From CAYRMV01 sp964425255 (GTDB taxonomy: Bacteria; Bacteroidota; Bacteroidia; Flavobacteriales_D; Crocinitomicaceae), in assembly GCA_964425255.1 (NCBI GenBank), contig CAYRMV010000049.1:1-21296 (forward strand): DNA of 21,296 bases. The letters run 5' to 3'. Shown here in pieces: positions 1 through 7,069 of the stretch. Below the pieces are notes generated by a model. The model was not told the DNA's origin, searched no databases, and saw only the letters and a program-made list of their open reading frames with translations. Position 1 is the stretch's first letter, and every line of letters starts with the position of its first letter. Position numbers and translations under genes: made by a program.

Positions 1-485
1 ACGGCTTGCATTTGGTAGTTGGCATTTTTGTAATACCACGCCACTTGGTTGATGTCGTTGCCACCGGCATAGGTATAGCCTTTGGATTGTGTACCTCCGT
101 TGGCTGCAAATTCCCATTCGGCTTCGGTGGGCAAGCGGTAAGTAACGCCCAAAGTTTTACTCAACCATTGGCAATAGGCAATCGCATCATTGTAAGAAAC
201 ATTTACTATAGGGTGTTGGTCGTTCCAACCCCAATAGGGTGCTTCGGGCATGGCTCTGTTGGTGGCGGTGCAAAAAGTTTTGTATTCGCCAACGGTTACT
301 TCGTGGCGGCTCATGCTAAAATCAGCTACTGTTTCGGCATGTGCCCATTTTTTATCTTCTGCACCATTACCCATAATGAATGAACCTCCTTTTACGAAAA
401 CCATATTTGGGTTTTGTGGTGGTGTAGCAAATGCCATTTGCGCAAGGCATGCTAGGATTAATAATAGAAAGGAGTGTTTTTTCAT
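1..485 (-). CDS. SUMF1/formylglycine-generating-enzyme-family exported protein (partial, C-terminus off the left edge)
   Basis: The first 161 residues are visible, starting at the ATG complementary to 483-485. An N-terminal signal sequence (MKKHSFLLLILACLAQMAFA) is followed by the standard opening of the SUMF1/FGE-sulfatase fold: MVFVKGGSFIMGN at 28-40, HEVTVGEYKTFC at 61-72, HPIVNVSYNDAIAYCQWLS at 91-109 and YRLPTEAEWEFAANGG at 116-131. The fold includes true formylglycine-generating enzymes, but in Bacteroidota it is also common in exported proteins of other function such as gliding lipoproteins GldJ/GldK. The C-terminal cysteines that would separate these lie outside the window, so catalytic activity is not claimed. 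Cleavage after AFA looks likelier than lipidation at Cys13, because ILAC is a weak lipobox. It is the last visible gene of a minus-strand run, 24 bases after its upstream neighbour. Codon use (many GCC, ACC, CCC) and about 47% GC over the first 240 bases differ sharply from that neighbour. Confidence 0.9.
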   Translation of the reverse strand, partial: MKKHSFLLLILACLAQMAFATPPQNPNMVFVKGGSFIMGNGAEDKKWAHAETVADFSMSRHEVTVGEYKTFCTATNRAMPEAPYWGWNDQHPIVNVSYNDAIAYCQWLSKTLGVTYRLPTEAEWEFAANGGTQSKGYTYAGGNDINQVAWYYKNANYQMQA

Positions 486-509
486 GGTTTTTAATTTGAT
501 AGTGATTAT

Positions 510-1790
510 TTATTTTGATGTTAATGGTTGAAAGAACTTACCTAATTCACCGAAAGTGAATGCTTTTGAAAGTGTTACAATGTAAAATGGGCGGGGCATT
601 TTTTGAGTGTTGGTAACTTCAGCTTGTAATGTTATACCTGTTACAGGTTCTGTAATCCATGCTCTGCCACTAAAAAAAATATCTTCGACACCTTTTTCCC
701 CATAACCAGTTGGTTGTGTTAGATCATAGTAAAAATTTGATGTATATCCAACTGAGCCATGAACGCGAACACTGATGCGATCATTTTCATGAATTAAGAA
801 AAAACCAATAATTCCAGCATTGAACGAATATTCATTTAAATTGATTGAAGTACTTGATGGTGTGTTTATAGGATTTAGATTTAATGGTGAACCAGTCATA
901 TTTGAAGAATCACTTTTTAAAAATGAAAAATCGGATGTTAAAACAGTTCTTCTCCATACAAATTCAAGTGAGGGGGAATAGTAAACTTGTGTTGCGTTTG
1001 AATTTTTTGACAATGACCCCAGTGGGATTAATGGACTGACATAAGCTCCTATATTATCAGTACTTCGTGTGTTTTTTACGCGGTAATAGTCTCTTAAAGA
1101 TAAATATGTAGAGTCAGTTAAAACTTGTTGTTTAGTTACATATGATCTTATTCTACTTGAATCTGTCATAGTCATAGCTCGATTTCCATATAAACTCAAA
1201 TAAAAACCAATTCGAGTATTTTTTCTTGGTTGCGAAAGTATGTTTGTAGCGAAAAAGAAATTTTTAGCTTTTATACCTTCAACCAAATCAAAATTTGTAC
1301 CTATATAGCCAAGATACTCATAACCTTTTTTTAGTTTAACTGATGATTCTACTTTAATAATCAAATTTTTATTTCCAGCATATTTATCTGTAATTTCTTT
1401 ACCTAATGCGTCATTGATCTTTAATGACAAATAAATTTGACCTTCTTGATGCAGAGTATCTTTTTTGATTCGAAAAAAAATATTTTTTGATCCTGATTTT
1501 TCACATGAGTCAAGTGTAATGTTTTGAGTTAAAATTTCAAAATTTCTTTTTGGTATTGTTGTATGTTCATAATTTATGAAAGGAATTATTTCTTGTTTGT
1601 GCCAAGTTTTATTACTTGTAGTTTCAAAATTTACTGAAATAGCAAGAATAACATCTGTTTCTTTTGAACTTATAATTGAAATCATAGTTGTATCGAATTC
1701 TATTTCAAATTTTTCTTGATTGAAACCGAAATTAGAACAAGTACAAAAACATGCTACAAAGATTGTGAAAGAAATTATTTTTTGCTTCAT
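510..1790 (-). CDS. Unknown exported protein, probably outer-membrane or beta-rich
   Basis: A 426-residue product if translation starts at the ATG complementary to 1788-1790, which puts a signal sequence (MKQKIISFTIFVACFCTCSN) at the N-terminus. The frame is also open from an ATG at 1851-1853, only 4 bases after the preceding stop. That start would add 21 mostly polar residues before the signal sequence, so it is less likely. The segment just after the start is cysteine-rich (CFCTCS), so lipidation is possible. The first half has Ig-like alternating strands. The second half has many aromatic and polar alternations (IGFYLSLYGNRAMTM, YYSPSLEFVWRRTVLTSDF) and ends with YIVTLSKAFTFGELGKFF, the pattern of transmembrane beta-strands. 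I infer an outer-membrane barrel or a surface beta protein; I recognise no family. A sample of 180 bases (1381-1560) is about 25% GC, the lowest composition noticed in the window. It lies in a four-gene run with exported neighbours. Confidence 0.75.
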   Translation of the reverse strand: MKQKIISFTIFVACFCTCSNFGFNQEKFEIEFDTTMISIISSKETDVILAISVNFETTSNKTWHKQEIIPFINYEHTTIPKRNFEILTQNITLDSCEKSGSKNIFFRIKKDTLHQEGQIYLSLKINDALGKEITDKYAGNKNLIIKVESSVKLKKGYEYLGYIGTNFDLVEGIKAKNFFFATNILSQPRKNTRIGFYLSLYGNRAMTMTDSSRIRSYVTKQQVLTDSTYLSLRDYYRVKNTRSTDNIGAYVSPLIPLGSLSKNSNATQVYYSPSLEFVWRRTVLTSDFSFLKSDSSNMTGSPLNLNPINTPSSTSINLNEYSFNAGIIGFFLIHENDRISVRVHGSVGYTSNFYYDLTQPTGYGEKGVEDIFFSGRAWITEPVTGITLQAEVTNTQKMPRPFYIVTLSKAFTFGELGKFFQPLTSK

Positions 1791-1857
1791 AAGATTAAAG
1801 TGAATTATATACTGTTTTAAGTAAAATTTAGGCTCACTAATTTTACTTTTCATTTTC

Positions 1858-2541
1858 TCACAAATCCTTAAACCGATCTCTATTCACGACAATTCTGCCA
1901 ATTCTTTGTGCATATTGCAGACTGAAACCTTCCCATTTAGTGGTGTAAATCATTAACGTGTAAGATGCCACTCCATTACCATATCCAGCAAGTATTTGAC
2001 CTGAGTCATTGCATAAAAGTCCCCATCGAATAGTGAATAATTGACCCGCTTCATTGGAACTAAGTGCATATTGATATTTGCCAGTACCATCTTGGTTAAA
2101 TTGAGTTGTGACTTTAGCAGAGCCATCAAATTGATAGTTACCAGTTATATCAAAAGGAACACTTTGAGTAATGTATCCTTTTCCTCCAGAAGGTAAATCG
2201 ATTGCTTGCAACAGTGATTTATCTATGTATGGCAAGTCCAAAACCATGGACATCACTGCTTGTTTACCTTCACTATTTGTTATTGTATAACTAGTCGCTG
2301 AATTGATCGTAATATATCCTCCTCCAGATTCGCTAACATACTTATTAGCCTCCTTTTTACTGTATTTCGTTTCATATTTACCAGCATATACAGTTTTTAG
2401 TGCATCACCTTTCTGCTCAACATACGTCGTAGGTGATGCATCAGGACTTGTTGCATAAATTCCGGGGGTAAGTGTTTGACCAATCACCTGGCTATGATTC
2501 GTAAATTGAATCAGTAGCCCAAAAAATAATAGTTTTCTCAT
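1858..2541 (-). CDS. Unknown secreted protein
   Basis: A 227-residue product beginning MRKLLFFGLLIQFTNHSQVIGQ, a plausible signal peptide with cleavage near residue 22. The mature part is rich in Gly, Ser, Thr and Tyr with alternating hydrophobic residues, which suggests an all-beta fold, perhaps a small barrel or lipocalin-like sandwich. There is no recognisable catalytic motif, no T9SS sorting tail and no transmembrane segment after the signal. It starts 13 bases after the stop of the upstream lipoprotein gene and is followed closely by the 510-1790 gene, so co-transcription is very likely. I do not recognise the family. Confidence 0.8.
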   Translation of the reverse strand: MRKLLFFGLLIQFTNHSQVIGQTLTPGIYATSPDASPTTYVEQKGDALKTVYAGKYETKYSKKEANKYVSESGGGYITINSATSYTITNSEGKQAVMSMVLDLPYIDKSLLQAIDLPSGGKGYITQSVPFDITGNYQFDGSAKVTTQFNQDGTGKYQYALSSNEAGQLFTIRWGLLCNDSGQILAGYGNGVASYTLMIYTTKWEGFSLQYAQRIGRIVVNRDRFKDL

Positions 2542-2554
2542 AAGTAGTTGTTAT

Positions 2555-2935
2555 TTATATCTTCCGATAAACCTCTCCACCCAATGTAAATTCGTCAGGT
2601 TCTTCCATGAACATGCTTACTTCATAGGAATCTTGCCAACCCGTTGATGGAAAGTATGTTCTGTAAATTCCTGTCCAAACTCCTTTTTCTTGAAGTTCAA
2701 TGTTTTTGATACAAAGACCACCCATCGCGCCTTCTGGAAATGCGGTGCCCGTTGCCATTACGAATCCTTTTCCGCCGTCGCCACTATTGGTTTCAATTCC
2801 TAGAATACTCACTTCGAATCCTGTCTCATCGTGTCTCCATCTACCTTCCAACGATGTTTCACGCAATTGTTTGTTGCAGGATGTAGACAGCAATCCAAGG
2901 CATACAAACAAAAAAGTCAATTTTACGTTTCTCAT
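2555..2935 (-). CDS. Small unknown lipoprotein
   Basis: A 126-residue product if started at the ATG complementary to 2933-2935, giving MRNVKLTFLFVCLGLLSTSC, a signal sequence ending in a relaxed lipobox (LSTSC). The frame extends to an ATG at 3023-3025, but that would overlap the end of the upstream regulator gene and put 30 polar residues before the signal, so the internal start is preferred. The mature protein contains LEGRWRHDETGFEVSI, which resembles the opening strand of small lipocalin-like lipoproteins, and ends in GGEVYRKI. It probably sits in the periplasmic or outer leaflet of the envelope. A TAnnTTTG box (2960-2967) lies upstream, so this gene probably heads the four-gene run towards 1. 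Function unknown. Confidence 0.78.
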   Translation of the reverse strand: MRNVKLTFLFVCLGLLSTSCNKQLRETSLEGRWRHDETGFEVSILGIETNSGDGGKGFVMATGTAFPEGAMGGLCIKNIELQEKGVWTGIYRTYFPSTGWQDSYEVSMFMEEPDEFTLGGEVYRKI

Positions 2936-2959
2936 TTTTTCATGATTTGTGGTTAATGA

Positions 2960-2986
2960 CAAAATTACCCTGTGGTTATCGAACAA
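2960..2986 (-). promoter_or_regulatory. Candidate promoter of the exported four-gene run
   Basis: On the minus strand TAATTTTG (2960-2967) matches the Bacteroidota -7 consensus TAnnTTTG exactly. A TTG (2984-2986) lies 16 bases upstream of it as a possible -33 element, slightly closer than the usual 17-23. It leaves a leader of about 20 bases before the lipoprotein ATG at 2935. Confidence 0.4.
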
Positions 2987-3011
2987 AAAATAGCCCTTTG
3001 TAGTTATTTTT

Positions 3012-3815
3012 TTAGATGATACCATCTGCTAAGGCTCTCTTAACGAGTTCGGCAGAGGAAGTACAATCGTATTTTCGCAGCATGTTTTTACGGTGATTTT
3101 TTACGGTGTGTTCACTAATGTTGAGTTGATCGGCAATTTGTTTGCTGCTGTTTCCGTTGGCAAGTAATTTGAGTATGTTGATTTCCGATTTAGTGAGAAT
3201 ACTTTTGGTACTTGGGTGAATTTTTTTCGAAAACTGAATTGGAATTGTTTTCACTTTTTGAGGGTTACTAGCATCGACAATGAAGTGACTATATGTTTTT
3301 TCCAATTTTATGTGGGTCAAATCAGTCAATAAATTCAAGAAATAAATCGGCTCCATCTTGTCGTTGAAAGCCAAAGGAATCCCTTGTGCAAGACAATGCA
3401 ATTTGGTTCCATCCTTGCGTTTGATATCAACCGTCCGATTGGATTTGATAAACATCCGATTTTCAGGAGGTTGAGCATACAGGTATTTGTAGTATTTCGA
3501 TCCACCAATAGCACCTCGAATTAAATCTCGAATGGTATGAATTTTAAGAAGTTTATGGTAGGACTTATTCTCGAATTCATCCGGTTCATATCCTGTCATT
3601 TCCTTAAAAGAACCACCAACTTGAATGATTTTTAGTTCGGTGACATCCGCAATTGCATACAAATAACGATCGAACGAACCAAAAATGGAAAGGTGTTTTT
3701 CCAAATCAAATCGCTGTTTGGACTCAATAGTGGATTTTGATTTATTGCCTCTTTGAGACAATTGAGCGAATTCTTGGAAAGAATGGATTAATTCCTTAAA
3801 ATCAGCTTTGTTCAT
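3012..3815 (-). CDS. PAS-domain LuxR-family transcriptional regulator
   Basis: A 267-residue cytoplasmic protein with no signal sequence or membrane segment. Residues about 45-170 have PAS features (GGSFKEMTGYEPDEF, then KRKDGTKLHCLAQGIPLAF and a closing YFLNLLTDLTHIK). Residues 207-267 are a LuxR/NarL-type helix-turn-helix, with LTKSEINILKLLANGNSSKQI leading into ISEHTVKNHRKNMLRK. There is no phosphoreceiver domain, so the PAS domain is the likely sensor, possibly of a small ligand or cofactor. It is divergent from a similar PAS-LuxR gene at 4011 and lies directly upstream of the exported four-gene run on the same strand. The two proteins share the same recognition-helix frame (HTVxxHRKNxLRK, then CTS and an ELV near the end), which points to an old duplication. 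Target genes are unknown; autoregulation or control of the adjacent run is an inference. Confidence 0.88.
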   Translation of the reverse strand: MNKADFKELIHSFQEFAQLSQRGNKSKSTIESKQRFDLEKHLSIFGSFDRYLYAIADVTELKIIQVGGSFKEMTGYEPDEFENKSYHKLLKIHTIRDLIRGAIGGSKYYKYLYAQPPENRMFIKSNRTVDIKRKDGTKLHCLAQGIPLAFNDKMEPIYFLNLLTDLTHIKLEKTYSHFIVDASNPQKVKTIPIQFSKKIHPSTKSILTKSEINILKLLANGNSSKQIADQLNISEHTVKNHRKNMLRKYDCTSSAELVKRALADGII

Positions 3816-4010
3816 ATATAGCGTGTAGTTTTAGTTCCCCAATTTGTTATGCTCGTTTTCGAAAACAAATATCAATCATTCTAAGCTTTTTAAAAATACC
3901 TATTCCTAGTGATTTTGTTCGAATATTTCGGCTAGATGAAAGATGTATTTGTTCTGTTTTTTTGTCAAATTTTATATTTTTGGTTTTATAATTCGACTTT
4001 TTAGAACGCA
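3816..4010. promoter_or_regulatory. Divergent control region with palindrome GTTTTCGAAAAC
   Basis: This 195-base gap separates two divergent regulators. A perfect 12-base palindrome, GTTTTCGAAAAC, lies at 3855-3866, flanked by ATTTGTT (3842-3848) and its inverse AACAAAT (3864-3870). A near-consensus -7 box for the minus-strand gene (GATATTTG, 3866-3873, 7 of 8 positions) abuts the palindrome, a position typical of an operator. I see no separate gene here. Confidence 0.4.
3948..3982 (+). promoter_or_regulatory. Candidate promoter of the plus-strand PAS-LuxR gene
   Basis: TATTTTTG at 3975-3982 fits TAnnTTTG, and TTTG at 3948-3951 lies 23 bases upstream as a -33 element. The predicted transcript would start near 3988-3990, giving a leader of about 20 bases before the ATG at 4011. 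Confidence 0.45.
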
Positions 4011-4784
4011 ATGACACTAATCAATTTCGACATCATGAAGCATACTTGGTATGAAATTGCCAAGTACAACGATGGATCTGTACCTCCCAACTTTGAAATG
4101 GAAATGTATAAACGCATTGTTAATTTGTTTCATGTTGGGGAATATTATTTTTACATTTTTCATCTTCCCAATTTAGAAATGGATTTTGTCAGTGACTCTA
4201 TGAAAACGATTTTGGGATTGAACGTTTCTGAATTTTCTGTACAGTATATTTTTGAAAACATTCATCCAGATGATAAAAATCTCTTCATTGCTCATGAAAA
4301 GAAAGTAACCGAATTTTTCACGCAACTTCAACTTGAAAAAGTGATGAAATACAAAGTGAGCTATGATTATCGCTTAAAATGCAAAGACGGAAGCTATAAA
4401 TGGATTCTCCAACAAGTGACTACGATTCAAACCGATGAAAAGGGTGCTGTTATTCGTGTTTTAGGCGTTCATACGGATGTTACACATCTCAAAACAGATA
4501 ACCAACCTTCGGGATTATCGTTTATTGGTTTGGATGGTGAACCTTCTTTTTTTGATGTTGAATTAGACAATCTCGCTTTTTTGCCTTCTGTTCAATTGTT
4601 TACTAGGCGAGAGAAAGATGTCTTAAAATTAATTGTAGAAGGGAAAACTTCACAGGAAATTGCCGATCAATTGCATACATCTATTCATACTGTTCATACG
4701 CATCGAAAAAACATTCTTCGAAAAGCAACATGTACTTCACCGACTGAATTGGTTTCGAAAGCCATTCAAAACGGGTGGGTTTAG
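4011..4784 (+). CDS. PAS-domain LuxR-family transcriptional regulator
   Basis: A 257-residue cytoplasmic protein. Residues about 46-162 form a PAS_3-type domain: MDFVSDSMKTILGLNVSEF, IHPDDK, DYRLKCKDGSYKWI and the closing VLGVHTDVTHLK are hallmark segments. Residues 197-257 are a LuxR-type HTH (FTRREKDVLKLIVEGKTSQEI, then HTVHTHRKNILRK). It lacks a receiver domain, as does the divergent neighbour at 3012-3815. The PAS domain here is the more canonical of the two. A second ATG at 4035 would shorten the protein by 8 residues; the first is kept because of its distance from the upstream TAnnTTTG box. The next gene starts 57 bases downstream on the same strand but has its own TAnnTTTG box. Signal and targets are unknown. 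Confidence 0.88.
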   Translation: MTLINFDIMKHTWYEIAKYNDGSVPPNFEMEMYKRIVNLFHVGEYYFYIFHLPNLEMDFVSDSMKTILGLNVSEFSVQYIFENIHPDDKNLFIAHEKKVTEFFTQLQLEKVMKYKVSYDYRLKCKDGSYKWILQQVTTIQTDEKGAVIRVLGVHTDVTHLKTDNQPSGLSFIGLDGEPSFFDVELDNLAFLPSVQLFTRREKDVLKLIVEGKTSQEIADQLHTSIHTVHTHRKNILRKATCTSPTELVSKAIQNGWV

Positions 4785-4826
4785 GCTTTACTTGTTTTTC
4801 AATATCCCTCATTCCTTCAATTTTTG

Positions 4827-4834
4827 TACATTTG
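4827..4834 (+). promoter_or_regulatory. Candidate -7 box for the 4842 operon, nearly leaderless
   Basis: TACATTTG matches TAnnTTTG exactly and ends 7 bases before the ATG at 4842, so initiation would fall at or just before the start codon. I do not see a good TTG at the usual -33 distance, which lowers confidence. Confidence 0.35.
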
Positions 4835-4841
4835 ACCACGC

Positions 4842-6311
4842 ATGTTCGCATCTTGGTTGATATACGCTCTGTTTTTGATTTTAACCTATTTTTGGTTGAT
4901 TCTCTCGAAGAATTGGCAAAAATCAGGATTGGATGTTAAGTCCTTGACGATGGGTTTTTCCTTGCGTTTACTGGCTGGAATCGCTTTTGTTTGGGTATAC
5001 ACATTTTATTACGGGAACGGAAAATTATCCATGGATGCGGGTCATGCTATCGATCAAAGTAAGATGCTTTACGAGGTGTTTTGGTTAGATCAACCTGCAT
5101 TTTGGAAACTTTTTACAGGAATTGGGGAAACCGAAGCTTTGGTGAAGCAATACATGGCTGAATCTGTCACGTGGGATGCTGGTAGCATGACAATGCTGAA
5201 TGATGCAAAAAATGTCACGCGGTTTAATACAGTCATTTATTTTTTTTCGCAAGGTAATCCTTTCCTTCATGCTGGAGTGATGAGTTTAATCTCGTTTATC
5301 GGAATTGTTGCATTAAGCAAAATCATGTTTCAAACAACGCGATTTTCACAAAAAACCATTTATTGGATGTTGAACTTGCTTCCCAATACGCTTTTTTGGG
5401 GCAGTGGAATCTTGAAAGAACCGTTTGTTTTATTTGGTTTAGGCTTGACTTTATTGGCTTTGTTCATGCGGTCAAACAAGCTGAAATGGATCTTTCTTGT
5501 TGTTGGAATTGCGAGTTTACTCCTTTTCAAAGCATATATTTTGGCTTTCTTTTCGCTTGCATTAGCGTTTTATTGGTTTGTGAAAAAATACGCATTTTCT
5601 CCATGGAAAGTGGCTTCAATAGGTATGGTTTTCATTTTCGGATTGTTGTATCTTGTTAATCTGAAGGGAAACAAACCACTCGATTTTTTTACCAAACGGC
5701 AAATCGATTTTCAAAATGTCGCTCGGGGAGGAGTTTACATCCAGGTGGGTAACAAAATGCTGTATATCGATAACAAATACCGTGATTTTGTTGTCATCCA
5801 AAAAGATTCTGTCACAATAACGAGTGATCAAATTCACTTTCAAGAATCTATCTCAGATCCCTATTTTCGACTCAAACCTTCCATTCTAAAACCAAAATTA
5901 GCGACTTATTTCCTGTTTTACGATATGTCTGGAAGTCGAAATTACTATGAATTAACGCCCATTCAAGGTTCATTCTGGCAATTGATTAAAAATATACCAG
6001 AAGCTTTAATCAACACACTTTTAAGACCATTGCCGTCGGATGGAGGCACTGTTTTTATTCGTTTAGCTCAACTAGAAACTGCTTTGTTGTTGCTTTGGTT
6101 GGTTTTGGTTTGGCGAAATAGACGCAACGATTTCTCTGCAAAAAATGAACTTGTTGCGCTTTTGGTGTTTATTTTTGGGTTGAGTTTAATTATTGGTTGG
6201 TTTACCTGTGTTCCCGGTGCCATTGTGCGCTACAGAATACCAGTTTATCTAGCCGTTTTATGGATTAGTTTTTATTTCATTGAACCTTCATGGAAAAAAA
6301 TAGAAAAGTAA
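4842..6311 (+). CDS. Polytopic inner-membrane protein, function unknown
   Basis: A 489-residue hydrophobic protein with about nine or ten predicted membrane helices: an N-terminal helix (WLIYALFLILTYFWLIL), more between about residues 40 and 270, and a C-terminal group from about 405 to 480. A large soluble loop (about 275-400) contains a beta-rich stretch with GGVYIQVGNKMLYIDNKYRD. The layout, together with WGSGILKEPFVLFGLGL in the first helical block and the late RYRIPVYLAVLW, recalls polytopic envelope-glycan or exopolysaccharide proteins of Bacteroidota, but I cannot name a family. It overlaps the next gene by 22 bases, so the two are translationally linked and lie in one operon with 6290-7060 and 7070-8701. 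No catalytic motif can be claimed. Confidence 0.85.
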   Translation: MFASWLIYALFLILTYFWLILSKNWQKSGLDVKSLTMGFSLRLLAGIAFVWVYTFYYGNGKLSMDAGHAIDQSKMLYEVFWLDQPAFWKLFTGIGETEALVKQYMAESVTWDAGSMTMLNDAKNVTRFNTVIYFFSQGNPFLHAGVMSLISFIGIVALSKIMFQTTRFSQKTIYWMLNLLPNTLFWGSGILKEPFVLFGLGLTLLALFMRSNKLKWIFLVVGIASLLLFKAYILAFFSLALAFYWFVKKYAFSPWKVASIGMVFIFGLLYLVNLKGNKPLDFFTKRQIDFQNVARGGVYIQVGNKMLYIDNKYRDFVVIQKDSVTITSDQIHFQESISDPYFRLKPSILKPKLATYFLFYDMSGSRNYYELTPIQGSFWQLIKNIPEALINTLLRPLPSDGGTVFIRLAQLETALLLLWLVLVWRNRRNDFSAKNELVALLVFIFGLSLIIGWFTCVPGAIVRYRIPVYLAVLWISFYFIEPSWKKIEK

Positions 6312-7060
6312 TTGTCATCACAGGTGCGACGGCAGGTTTTGGTAAAGCTTGCGCACATTTATTCGCTAAAAATGGGTGGGATATAATTGCCACTGGAAGA
6401 AGAACAGATCGCTTAGAGGAGTTACAAAATGAGCTAGAATCTCGTTTTTCGATTTCCGTTTTTCCGATTTCCATGGATGTTCGGGACGAAGATGCTGTAA
6501 AAAATGGATTTTCTTCTTTGCCATCTTCTTGGACGGATCGCATTTCGATTTTACTAAACAATGCGGGACTAGCAGCTGGAAAAGATCCCATTGACAAAGG
6601 TCTTTCCTCCGATTGGAATCAGATGATTGATACAAACATCAAAGGTTTGTTGTATGTTTCTCAAGCAATTATTCCGTTTTTAAAGCAAAATGGAGCAGGT
6701 CACATTATCAATTTAGGAAGTATTGCTGGAAAAGAAGTGTATCCAGAAGGAAACGTCTACTGTGCAACAAAACATGCCGTAGATGCTTTATCTCGGGGAA
6801 TGCGCATGGATTTGGTTTCGTATGGAATCAAAGTGACAAACATCGCGCCTGGGGCAGCTGAAACGGAATTTTCAATGGTTCGATTTAAAGGTGATTCCCA
6901 AAAAGCCAATTCTACTTATCAGGGATACGAACCTTTGGTTGCGGAAGATATTGCTGAAACCATTTGGTTTGTTGCAACAACTCCCAAACATGTTACGATC
7001 AATGATTTGGTGATTATGCCCACCGCTCAAGCTTCATCAATGGTGTTTCACAAACAATAA
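6290..7060 (+). CDS. Short-chain dehydrogenase/reductase, YdfG-like
   Basis: A 256-residue classical SDR. The Rossmann dinucleotide motif TGATAGFG is at 11-18, followed by ATGRR at 34-38, an NADP-type basic pair after strand two. NNAG is at 90-93, the structural Asn at 116, catalytic Ser144 (in NLGSIAG) and the YxxxK pair Tyr157-Lys161. The C-terminal region (TINDLVIMPTAQ) resembles E. coli YdfG, which oxidises L-allo-threonine, serine and 3-hydroxy acids and reduces malonic semialdehyde with NADP(H). The exact substrate here is inferred from resemblance only. The length is typical. It starts inside the end of the upstream membrane-protein gene and is followed after 9 bases by an amidohydrolase gene. 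Confidence 0.93.
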   Translation: MEKNRKVIVITGATAGFGKACAHLFAKNGWDIIATGRRTDRLEELQNELESRFSISVFPISMDVRDEDAVKNGFSSLPSSWTDRISILLNNAGLAAGKDPIDKGLSSDWNQMIDTNIKGLLYVSQAIIPFLKQNGAGHIINLGSIAGKEVYPEGNVYCATKHAVDALSRGMRMDLVSYGIKVTNIAPGAAETEFSMVRFKGDSQKANSTYQGYEPLVAEDIAETIWFVATTPKHVTINDLVIMPTAQASSMVFHKQ

Positions 7061-7069
7061 TTTTTTTCT

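Noticed and set aside
1..485. Naming the SUMF1 gene gldK, gldJ or a true formylglycine-generating enzyme
   Set aside because: No convincing lipobox, no gliding neighbours, and the catalytic cysteine region lies outside the window.
6..531. Plus-strand open frames at the left edge
   Set aside because: They lie antisense to a clear SUMF1-fold gene on the minus strand with signal sequence and family motifs; the plus-strand peptides resemble nothing.
2936..3025. Longer start of the lipoprotein gene
   Set aside because: It would put 30 polar residues before the lipoprotein signal, overlap the upstream gene's end and include the promoter-like box.
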